DNA of 51,452 nt from Streptomyces sp. SolWspMP-5a-2 (GTDB lineage: Bacteria > Actinomycetota > Actinomycetes > Streptomycetales > Streptomycetaceae). The translations under genes were made by a program, and so were the position numbers. Positions 1 through 10,500 of this stretch are shown here, one piece after another (the stretch's first letter is position 1; every line of letters starts with the position of its first letter). The stretch is from assembly GCF_900091845.1 (NCBI RefSeq), contig NZ_FMCI01000328.1:1-51452 (forward strand), written 5' to 3'. The notes beneath the pieces are model-generated. The model had not been told where the DNA came from. It worked only from the letters and a program-made list of their open reading frames with translations, and searched no databases.

Positions 1-387
1 AAGGCCCGTCGAGTCGGGCCTGCTCGTGGCGGCCGCGGCACCGACCACACCGAAGGCCAGCACACCGGCCGAACCGATGACCCGCCACCGCGCGGCCAAC
101 GCCCCGAGAACCAGGGCGAGAACGGTCAGCACGGCGAGGATGCCGAGCTGCAGAACGAGCTTGTCGTTCGTGCCGAAGTTCCGGATGGCCCAGTCCTTCA
201 CACCGGACGGTGTACGGTCGATCGCCGCCCCGCCGACCGCGATGACCGGCCCCGACTCCGGCCGCACCGCCGCGGAGACCAACTCGGCCACCGCGATGGC
301 CGCGTATCCCGCGAGGAGACCGCTCAGGGCGCCGAGGGACAGGCGTGTGATACCGGGCAGCGGCTGGGGTCGTACGTCGAGGTCCAT
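1..387 (-). CDS. Molybdopterin-dependent oxidoreductase, N-terminal membrane part (partial)
   Basis: Reading leftwards from an ATG at 387, the frame stays open to the window edge (129 codons). It encodes two or three hydrophobic segments around a conserved-looking stretch containing KDWAIRNFGTNDKLVL. This arrangement is typical of the membrane region that precedes the Mo-cofactor (sulfite-oxidase-like) domain in actinobacterial membrane molybdopterin oxidoreductases. The catalytic domain would lie outside the window, so substrate and activity cannot be judged. Family assignment rests on resemblance of the N-terminal region only. The gene points away from the NRPS locus and is probably unrelated to it. 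Confidence 0.65.
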   Translation of the reverse strand, partial: MDLDVRPQPLPGITRLSLGALSGLLAGYAAIAVAELVSAAVRPESGPVIAVGGAAIDRTPSGVKDWAIRNFGTNDKLVLQLGILAVLTVLALVLGALAARWRVIGSAGVLAFGVVGAAAATSRPDSTGL

Positions 388-821
388 GACCGGAATCCGT
401 CCCGGTGGCGCCCCCGGATTGGTCCTTCACGCCATTTGTGGTGGAAGCGGAGAGCGCCGACCTCCCCGCGGGACCAGCGATCCGCGTCCCGGCTCCCGGT
501 GACGACGACCTCCGGCGAGGGGGGGCCTGTGCGCCGCTGGGGATGCCCCGCCCGGCGTCGGGGATCGCTCGCCGAGTCCGCACACGCCTTCGGCGTACTC
601 CGTGCGGACGGTTGGCGGTGGACAGGCGCGGAGAGCGCCCTGGTGGGTCGCCGACGGCCTGGAACTGTTCCCCGCGTGCACGTCCGGCCCGATCCGGTCG
701 GCGCCCGACTTCGACAGTGCGGGGAGGAGCAGTTGGCGCGTCGTCGGCTTCGTGCGCCTCATCCCGCCCCGGCGCGCGCTCCCGTTCACGCCATGACGGT
801 CCCGGATGTCCGGCGGTCCCG
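388..821. other. Non-coding stretch
   Basis: No convincing gene is visible on either strand. The open frames here overlap each other, have poor codon structure and lack ribosome-binding sites. It holds the upstream region of the partial oxidoreductase and, at its right end, the distal side of the hairpin after the small secreted-protein gene. Confidence 0.5.
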
Positions 822-822
822 C

Positions 823-864
823 GGCGGCGGGGCCGGCTCCACGTGCCGAGCCGGCCCCGCCGCC
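823..864 (-). terminator. Long GC-rich hairpin terminator
   Basis: A 17-bp perfect inverted repeat (arms 823-839 and 848-864, 8-nt loop) lies about 25 nt past the stop codon of the small secreted-protein gene. It fits a Streptomyces-type terminator without a strong U tract. Confidence 0.7.
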
Positions 865-889
865 GAGCCTTACGGAGCCCTCCCGGGCT

Positions 890-1204
890 TCAGGACCGCA
901 ACTCGCAGACGGAGAGCAGGCAGAGGTTGCCGCCCTGTACGAGGCCGACCCCACCGCCGTCGCCGCTGTCGGAACCGGTCGAACAACGCGACAGCAGGCA
1001 CAGGTTGAAGCCCTGGGTGCCGCGGTAGCCGGCCGGAGCCGGAGCGGCCCGCTGCACGGTTGCCTCTTGCCGGGACACCGCGCTCGACGTCTGTCCCGAG
1101 CCGGTCTGGGCCGACGCGGCCGTGGCGCCGGTGAGGCTCAGGGCCAGCACACTTCCGGCCACGGCTATGCCGCGTAGTGACGCGGCCAATCCTGGACGCT
1201 GCAT
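890..1204 (-). CDS. Small secreted protein with two NLCLLSxC motifs
   Basis: 104 codons from ATG 1204, preceded by a GGAGAG ribosome site. Residues 1-32 form a clear Sec signal peptide: a basic start, a hydrophobic core, and ASA before the predicted cut at Gln33. The mature part is a Ser/Gln/Ala-rich linker followed by two similar blocks, NLCLLSRC at 67-74 and NLCLLSVC at 93-100, separated by a Gly/Asp-rich spacer. These hold the only four cysteines of the protein (69, 74, 95, 100), spaced C-x4-C twice, so two small disulfide loops or metal or lipid contacts are possible. I do not recognise the family and assign no function. It is transcribed divergently from the NRPS gene across a 337-nt gap and is followed by a strong hairpin, so it appears to be its own unit. 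It could be unrelated to the NRPS. Confidence 0.75.
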   Translation of the reverse strand: MQRPGLAASLRGIAVAGSVLALSLTGATAASAQTGSGQTSSAVSRQEATVQRAAPAPAGYRGTQGFNLCLLSRCSTGSDSGDGGGVGLVQGGNLCLLSVCELRS

Positions 1205-1541
1205 CTGGAGTCTCTCCTCTGTGTTCTGTTGCGGCGACGATGTCGACCGTGCGCCGCGCTTGACCGTATTGATCCGTAACCCTCATCGGGCCCGGATGGG
1301 TGTGCGATGCCAATGAGCCATTAGGTGACCGGAATTGCCCTGCCCTTGGCATGAAGGAGACCTACGGCACACCGGAAACACATCGTGTGTCGGATCACGC
1401 ACCAATCCGCAGACCCCGTGCGTCTCGGATCAACCACGGAAAGCGGTGCGGCGGTGAATTCGCGTCCGCACCGGTCCGATGTGAGATCGAGAGGGTGGTC
1501 AACGGTGTCGGCACACGTCGCATTCGTCATGGGGTGGGCAC
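1205..1541. promoter_or_regulatory. Divergent intergenic region between secreted peptide and NRPS
   Basis: 337 nt with lower GC than its surroundings and no supported gene. It must carry the promoters of both the small secreted-protein gene and the NRPS. A short dyad ACACA-TCG-TGTGT sits at 1378-1390. A lone TTAGGTGACC at 1321-1330 resembles half of an iron box but has no matching second half. Confidence 0.5.
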
Positions 1542-4500
1542 ATGACTGAGCAGGCCACCGTCCGGCTGCCGCTGACGGCAGCACAGGAATCCCTCTGGTT
1601 CGCTCACCACCTGCGACCGCTGAGCACCGACTTCACGATCGCTGAATATGTCGATATCGAGGGGCAGTTGGACATCGCCCTGCTGCGCCGGTCGGTGACT
1701 CGGGTCTCTCAGGACTGCGACGCCCTCCGCACGACGATCACCGACGCCGCGAGCGACGGGACGGCTGTCCAGTACGTGGCGCAGGGCCCCGCTCTCGACG
1801 TCGCTCTCGTCGACCTGTCCGCGAACGTGAACGGTGAAGCGGACGCCCACCGGGCGATGCTGCATGGCCTGCGCACGCCCATCGACGTCACGCGGGGGCC
1901 GGTGACGGACCTCACTCTGTACCGGCTGTCGCCCGCACGCCACCTGCTGTCTCTGCGCACCCACCATCTGGTGCTGGACGGCTACGGCGCCGCTGTGGCC
2001 CTCGGCCGGATCGCCGAGGCGTACAGCCTTCTCGCCGCTGGAGAGGATCTCGCGGCTGACCCGCTCCCGCTCGGGCCGCTGGTCGCGGAGGCGCAGGCGT
2101 ACGCGCGGTCGACCGAGTACGCCGAGGACAGGGACTACTGGCGCGGCCTGCTGAACGGCGCGCCCCCGGCCGAGCGGCTCACCGACCGCTCCGGGCTTCC
2201 CGGTGCGGAGGTGCTGCGGCAGTCGGCCGTGCTGGACGGCGAGCGTTGGCAGCGGCTGCGGGACGGCGCCCGGCGGGGCCGGGTGGCGTGGCCGACGCTG
2301 TTCGTCGCCGGGACGGCCGCCTACACACACCGGATGCGTGGCGCCCAGGACCTGCTTCTCGGCATGCCGGTGACCGGTCGGCGGAGCCGGATCGCGCGGC
2401 GGACGCCGGGAATGATGTCCCAGATCGTCCCCCTCAGGCTGCGCATGAACCCCGCGGACTCCGTGCAGGACCTGCTGCGTCAGGTGACGACCGCCATGCG
2501 CGGCGCGCTGCGGCACCAGCGTTTCCCCGCGGAGGAAATGCGCCGTGAACGCGGCCTGGTCAGGGGCGACGCCCTGGTGGGGCCGTCAGTGAACGTGCTG
2601 GCCTTCGACGAGAGCCTGCGGTTCGGGCCGGCGTCCGGCGCCTTGCACAACCTGTCGCTCGGTCCGGTGGAGGACCTCACGCTGGCCGTGCATCCGGCCG
2701 CCGGCGGTGCCGGAGCCCGCGTGGACGTCCTGGCCGACTCCGCCCGGTACGACGAGGCGTCCGCCGCCGGTCACCTGGAGCGGATCGTGCGGCTGACCGA
2801 GGCACTCGTCACCGACCTCGACCGACCGCTCAGCACTCTGGAACTCACCGGTCCGGAGGAGCGGGACCGCCTCCTGGCCATGGGACGGAGTACGCACGCC
2901 TCACCCGCCCGGGAAGCCGCCTCCGTCCCCGCCGCCGTGGCGGACGAGCCGACACTGCCTCAGGTGCTGGCCCGCCTCGCGAGGGAGACCCCCGACGCGC
3001 CTGCCGTCGAGGACGGAACGCGCACCCTCACCTTCGCCGAACTGGACCGGGCCGTCGACGTGGCCGCGTCGGCGTTGCGGGCCGACGGCGCCGGACCGGG
3101 CACGACGGTGGCCGTCGCGCTCCCGCGCTCGGTCGACACCGTCGTCGCCCCACTCGCCGTACTGCGCAGCGGCGCGGTCTATCTGCCGGTTGACGTCTCC
3201 TATCCGGACGAGCGCATCGCGTATCTGCTGTCCGACGCCCACCCCGTCATCCTGGTCTGCGCACCCGACGGCCGCGCCGCCCGCATGGCCCCCGACGGGA
3301 CCGCCGTACGCGGCATGCCGCGCTCCCACGACACCGCCGGAGGCGCCGCTCCGGCCGCGCCCCGCCCCGAGGACCCCGCCTACCTCATCTACACGTCCGG
3401 TTCGACCGGACGCCCGAAGGGGGTGCTGGTCGAGCACAGGTCGATCTGCAACCTGCTGGCCCACCACCGTGAGGAGTCACACGCGAGCGCGGAACTGGCG
3501 GCGGGGCGTCGGCTCCGGGTGGCGCTGACCGCGGCCACGTCCTTCGACGCCTCCTGGGACCCGTTGCTGTGGATGCTGGGAGGCCACCATCTGCACATCG
3601 TGGACGACGTCACCCGCCGCGACCCGCAGGAACTGGTCGGGTTCCTGCACAGCGCACGGATCGACGTCATCGAGACCACCCCGAGCTTCCTCCAGCAGTT
3701 GCTGGCCGCGGGACTCACCGCCGGGGACCCCGCGTCGGACGCCCTGTCCCCCCACCGGCCCCTGGTCGTCGCGCTGGGGGGCGAGCCGGTCAACAGCGAG
3801 CTGTGGCAGCGGCTCCGCGCCGAGCGGGGCCTGCTGGCCTACAACTTCTACGGACCGACCGAGACGACGGTCGACGCCGTCACGGCCCTTGTCCGGGGAG
3901 CGGAGCCGGTCATCGGGCGCCCGGTCCGCGGTGCGCGCTCCTACGTACTCGACGCGGCCCTGCGACTGCTCCCGTGCGGGGTCACCGGTGAGCTCTACCT
4001 GGCGGGGGAGGGAGTGGCCCGTGGCTACGCCGGGCAGCCGGGGCTGACCGCCGACAGGTTCCTCGCGGACCCCTTCGGAGAGCCGGGGGCGCGGATGTAC
4101 CGCACCGGTGACCTGGTGCGCTGGCACGAGAACGGCTCGCTGGAGTTCGCCGGCCGCAGCGACACCCAGATCAAGGTGCGCGGCCAGCGGGTCGAGACCG
4201 AGGAGATCGAGTCGGCGCTCACCGCGCTGCCCGGAGTCGTCCAGGCGGCGGTCGTCCTGCGCGGCGACGGCCTGGCCGAGGAGACCCTGGCGGCCTACCT
4301 CGTCCCGGCCGTGGACGAGGCGGGCGCGGAAGTACGGCACGACCTGCGCCCGGTCCGCGACGCGCTGGCGGCGGCGCTTCCGGCGTACATGGTGCCCTCG
4401 GCCTACGCGGTCACCGACCGGCTCCCTCTCACCCCGAACGGCAAGCTGGACACCGACGCACTGCCCCGAGCCGTGGCGGTCGCCGCGGGGAGCAGGACCC

Positions 4501-7500
4501 CGGCGCGTACCGCCACCGAGCGGGAGGTCGTCGCGTCGATGGCGGACCTTCTCGGTCTGGCCGAGGTCGGCCGGGATGACGACTTCTTCGCGCTCGGCGG
4601 CCACTCCCTGCTGGCCACCGCGCTGCTCACCGCCGTCGCCGAGCGTACCGGCGTCCGGTTGCCGGTACGGGCGCTCTTCGAGGCACCGACCGTCGCCGGG
4701 CTGGCCGCGTCGCTCGACGCACAGCGGGACGCGCCGCCGCACGGCATCGCCGACGACGGCCCGCACGGCTCGGCGCAACGCCCCGCGCGGCTGCCGCTCT
4801 CGGCGGCCCAGCACCGTATCTGGCTGCTGGAGCGCATGGGGGAGGGCGGTGACCGCTACCACATACCCGTCGCGCTCCGGCTGACCGGGGACCTCGACGT
4901 CCCCGCCCTCAAGGCTGCCTTCTCCGATCTGCTGGCACGGCACGAGAGCCTGCGCACGGTCTACCCGGAGGACGCGGAAGGACCGCACCAGGTCGTCCTG
5001 CCGGCCGATGACTGCGCCGTCGAGCTGCACGTCGCCCCCGTGACACCGGACGGCCGCCCCGGGGACCTTCCATCTCCCGACTTCGATCTCGCCCGGCGCC
5101 CTCCGGTGCACGCGACGCTGGCTCCCGTGGCGGAGCCCGCCGGCGACGCCGCGGACTCGTACCTCCTCGTGCTGACCCTTCATCACATCGTCACCGACGG
5201 CTGGTCGATGGGCCCCCTGGTCCGCGATCTCTGCACCGCCTACCGGGCCCGGACCGACGGCCACGCACCGCGATGGCAGCCGCTGCCCGCGCAGTACCCG
5301 GACTACGCCCTCGGTCAGCAGGCCCGTCTCGGCGACCGGGAGGACCCGGACTCGCTCTCGGCACGGCAGCTGGCGCGGTCTCTGACCGCGCTGGAGGGCC
5401 TGCCGCCCGAACTGCCGCTCCCGCACGACCGCCCGCGACCGGAGCGCGCCACGTTCCGCGGCGGCCGGGTGCCGGTGGACCTGGACGCCGCCGAGCACCG
5501 CGCACTCGTCTCGCTGGCACGGGAGGCGGGGGTCACCCCGTTCATGGTGCTGCACGGGGTGCTCGCCGCCCTGCTGCACCGGCTCGGCGGCGGGGACGAC
5601 ATCGTCGTCGGCACCCCGGTGGCCGGACGCGACGACGAGAGGTTCCACGACGTCGTGGGGTTCTTCGTCAACACCCTGGTCCTGCGGGTCGACACCGGTG
5701 GCGACCCCTCCTTCCGGGAGCTGCTCGACCGGGTACGCACCACGGACCTGAACGCCTACAGCCGCCAGGACCTCCCGTTCGAGCAACTGGTCGAGGCGCT
5801 GGCACCCCAGCGGTCGCTCTCCCGGCACCCCCTCTTCCAGGTGATGCTCGCCCTCAACAACACCGTCGCTCCGCGGCTCGACCTGCCCGGCGTCGACACA
5901 CAGCTGCTCCCACCCGAACAGAAGACCGCCAAGTTCGACCTGACCTGGGACTTCACGGAGCTGCACGGCGACGACGGCTCTCCTGCCGGGCTGACGGGCG
6001 AGGTGGAGTACAGCGCGGAACTCTTCGACGAGAGCACCGCACGCCGCTTCGCGGGCCATTTCCTCCGCCTGCTGCGGTCGGCGCTGGACGCACCCCAGGA
6101 ACGGCTCGGAGCCCTGGAGATGCTCACGCGGGACCAGCGTCTCGCGGCCCTCGACCTCGGGACGCCGGACGATTCCGCGGAACCTGCGCACGAGCTGGTG
6201 CACAGTGTCTGCGACGTGCTGGAGACCCAGGCGGCGGTCACTCCGGCGTGCACCGCGGTGACCGACGGGCACAGCGCGGTCTCGTTCGGTGAGCTGACCG
6301 CCGAACTGCACGCGGTCGCCCGGCGGCTGACCGCCGCCGGAGTCCGCCCCGGCGATCGGGTCGCCGTCGCGCTGCCCCGCTCCACGCGCCAGATCGCGGC
6401 GGTTTTCGGCGTGCTGCGCGCCGCAGCCGTGTACGTCCCGCTCGACCCGTCGCACCCGGCCGAACGCAACGCCCGGATCCTCGACTCAGCACAGCCCGCG
6501 CTGCTGCTCACCGAACGTGCCGTCGCGCCCTCGCTCCCCGCCACCGGCACGCCCGTCCTGTGGCTGGAGGACACACCCGCGACCGGGCTCCCCGCCGGAG
6601 CGCTGCCGCCGGAGGGACCGCGGGGCGACGACCCCGCGTACGTGCTCTACACCTCCGGCTCCACCGGTCGGCCCAAGGGCGTGGTCGTCGAGCACCGGGC
6701 ACTCGCCAACCTCCTGCGCCATCACGGACGTCGGCTGATCGAACCCGCTGAACGAGCCAACAACGGACGGCCCCTGCGGGTCGCCCTGACCGCCGCGGCG
6801 ACCTTCGACGCCTCCTGGGACCCGATGCTGTGGATGGCCGCCGGCCACGAGCTGCACCTGGTGGACGACCTGGTCCGTCGTGATCCGGAAGCTCTGGTGC
6901 GGTTCCTGCACGAGCGGCGGATCGACGTGATCGAGACGACACCGTCCTTCCTCGAACAGCTCCGGCTCTGCGGCCTGTTCGCCCCCGGCCGGCCCTGGCC
7001 ACGTGTCGTCGCGCTGGGCGGAGAACCGGTGCGCGACAAGCTGTGGGCCGAACTCGCGGAACTGCGCGGTGTGAGCGTGTGGAATCTGTACGGGCCGACG
7101 GAGGCGACCGTGGACAGCGTCGTCGCTCACGTCACCCCGGGTGGCGGCGCCACCATCGGCCACGCGGTGACCGGGATGCGCGCCCGCGTTCTGGACTCCA
7201 GGCTGGGCCCCACGCCGCCGGGCGTCACGGGCGAGCTGTACCTGGCCGGGGCCGGCGTGGCCCGGGGGTACGAGGGGGCGACGGGCCTGACCGCCGACCG
7301 GTTCCTCGCCGACCCCTACGGTCCCGCAGGCAGCCGGATGTACCGCACCGGCGACCTGGTACGCCGACGGCCGGACCACTCCCTCGTCTTCGTGGGCCGC
7401 ACGGACTCCCAGGTGAAGGTCCGTGGATTCCGCGTCGAGACGGGCGAGGTGGAGGCCGCGCTCACCTCGCACCCCGCCGTGCGCCAGGCCGTGGTGAGCG

Positions 7501-10500
7501 TCCGCGAGACCGCCGACGGCGGCGCCCTGACCGCCTGGGCCGTCCCGGAGACCGGCACGGAGCCGACCCCCGCACACCTGCGCTCGTTCCTCGGTGACCG
7601 CCTCCCCGCCTACATGACCCCCTCCCGGCTCACCCTGGTGCCGGACATCCCGCTGACCGTGCACGGCAAGACCGATTTCGCCGCGCTCCCGGACCCCGGA
7701 CACGAGGAACAGGAACAGGGCGAGCGCCCCCGCACCCCGCAGGAGGAGATCCTCTGCGCGCTGTTCGCCGAATGCCTCGGCACCGGCCCGGTCAGCCGCG
7801 ACGCGGACTTCTTCGCGCTCGGCGGCCACTCCCTGCTGGCCACCCGCGTCGTCAACCGCGTACGGAACGCCTTCGGCGCCGAGATCTCCGTCCGCGCGCT
7901 GTTCGAGGACCCCACCCCCGCCGGACTGGCCAGGCGCCTCACCGGTACCTCGCACCGCCGCCCGTCGCTCGCGGCCCGGCCGGACCGGCCGGCGGACCTG
8001 CCTCTCTCGTTCGCGCAGCACCGGTTGTGGTTCCTGAACCGGATGCGATCCGACGACGCCTCCTACAACCTGCCGATGGCCGTCAGCCTGCGGGGACGAC
8101 TCGACGCGGACGCGCTGCGCGGCGCGCTGGGCGACGTGGTGGCCAGGCACGAGAGTCTGCGCACGGTCTTCCGGGAGGAGTCGGGGCGAACCGGCTCTCC
8201 GGTTCAGCGTGTCCTGTCTCCCGGTGAGAGCCGCCCCATCCTCACCGTCACGCACACCACGCCCGAGCAGGTACCGCACCTGCTGGTCGAGGCGGCCCGC
8301 GAGGGATTCGACCTCGGCCGTGACCTGCCGCTGCGCGCCGAACTGCTGCGAACCGGCGCCGACGAGCATGTTCTCCTGCTCACGGTCCATCACATCGCCG
8401 CCGACGGCTGGTCCATGGGCCCGCTGGCCCAGGACCTCGCCGCCGCGTACGCCGCGCGGTCGTTCGGCCGCCCGCCGGAGTGGAGCCCCCTGCCGGTCCA
8501 GTACGCCGACTACGCCATGTGGCAGCGGGATCTCCTCGGCAGCCCTGACGACCCGGACAGCCTGCACGCGCGTCAACTTGCTCACTGGAGAGCCGTGTTG
8601 GCCGGTGCTCCGGCCGAACTGGCGCTGCCCGCCGACCGGCCGCGGCCGGACCTCGCCTCGGGACGGGGCGGCAACGTCACCCTCCCGCTCACCGAGGAGG
8701 ACGGGCGCCGCCTCGCGGAGCTGGCCCGTGGCGAGGGTGCCAGCACGTTCATGGCGTTGCACGCCGTACTCGCAGCGCTGCTGGACCGGCACGGCGCCGG
8801 GGAGGACATCGTCGTGGGTACCCCGGTCGCCGGCCGTACCGACGAGGCCCTCGCCGGACTGGTGGGCTTCTTCGTCAACACGCTGACCCTGCGCGTGCGC
8901 ACCGACGGGGACCCGGACTTCCGCACCCTGCTGGCGCGGGCCCGGGAGACCGACCTGGCCGCCTACGCACACCAGGATCTGCCGTTCGAGTCGCTCGTGG
9001 AACACCTGTCGCCCCCGCGGTCGCTCTCCCGGCACCCGCTGTTCCAGGTCATGCTCTCCCTCAACAACGCCGGTCGTCCGGCCCTCGATCTGCCCGGCCT
9101 GCACGCCGAGGTGCGGGGGGTGGACACGGCCGCGGCCAAGTTCGACCTGTCGTTCAACTTCTCCGAGCAGTCCGCCGACGGAGGACTCACCGGCGAGCTG
9201 GAGTTCGCCCGCGACCTCTTCGACACCCCCACGGCGCAGGGCCTGGCCGAGTCCTTCGTGACCCTGCTCCGGCTCGTCCTGGCGGACCCCGACGCCGCAC
9301 TGTCCGGCCGCGACCCGCTGGACCCGGCCAGGCAGGCCGACCCGCACGACGGCGGACCGGCGCAGCGGGTCCTTTCCCGGCACCCGACCGTGGTCGCCGG
9401 GTTCGAGGCCGCGGCCGCCGCGGCACGCAGCGGCGACATCGCGGTGCGCTGCGGAGCCCACGCGCTCTCGTTCGCCGAGCTGTCCCGGGACAGCGCCCGC
9501 CTCGCCCGTCTGCTGCGCGCCCATGGCGTGGGACCGGAGCGGACGGTCGCCGTGGTCCTGCCGCGCTCCGCCGATTCCCTGACCGCGCTGCTCGCCGTAC
9601 TGACTGCTGGCGGCACCTACGCGCCACTCGACGACTCGCTCCCGCCCGCGAGGATGGAGGCCGTCCTGACAGACGCGCGGCCCACCCTGGTGCTGGCCAC
9701 CGCGGCGACCGCGGGCACGATTCCCGACGGGACCTGGCGGACCGTCCTGCTCGACTCGGCCGGCATCCGCGCCGAGCTGGCCGGGTTCCCCGGCGAACCC
9801 TCACCGGACATGTCGCCCGGCCCCCGCGACGCGGCCTACGTACTGCACACGTCGGGCTCCACCGGACGCCCCAAGGGTGTCGTCGTGGAACACCGCTCCC
9901 TGGCGCAACTGTGGGAACACCACCGGCACGCCCTGTTCGAGCCCGCCCGCGCGGCGACCGGACGGCGCAGGCTGCGCGTGGCCCTCACCGCCTCGCTCTC
10001 CTTCGACGCGTCCTGGGACCCCGTCCTGTGGATGCTCGACGGCCACGAACTCGTGGTCGTCGACAACGACACCCGCCGTGACCCGGCGGCCCTCGTCCGG
10101 GCCGTGCGCGAGGAACGCATAGACGTCCTGGAGACCACCCCGAGCCACGTCGCCGCGCTGCTGGACGCCGGACTCTGCGACGAGGACGCCTCCGTGCACC
10201 GGCCGGCCGTGCTCGCCCTCGGCGGCGAGGCCGTGCCCCCCGCCCTGTGGCGGCGGCTGCGAGACGTCCCCGGTCTCACCGCGTGGAATCTCTACGGCCC
10301 CACCGAGGCCACCGTGGACACCCTGTACGCGCCGCTGGACGACACCGAACGGCCCGTACTCGGGGGTCCGGTCGCCGGGACCCGCTGCTACGTCCTGGAC
10401 CGCTTCCTGCGCCCGGCCGCGCCGAACGCGATCGGCGAGCTGTATCTCGCGGGCACGAGTCTGGCCCGCGGCTACCTCGGACGGCCCGCGGAGACCGCCG

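Noticed and set aside
1321..1330. TTAGGTGACC as an iron box for the NRPS, which would suggest a siderophore
   Set aside because: Only one half of the DmdR-type dyad is present, and the exporter is DrrAB rather than a siderophore system.
1300..1545. 81-codon frame ending at the NRPS start codon
   Set aside because: No ribosome site and irregular composition; the coincidence with the ATGA is not enough to call a gene.
3477..6455. Very long antisense open frames inside the NRPS gene, here and at 6486-9524
   Set aside because: They mirror the codon-position GC bias of the synthetase, are rich in Arg/Gly/Gln and have no domain, start site or ribosome site of their own.
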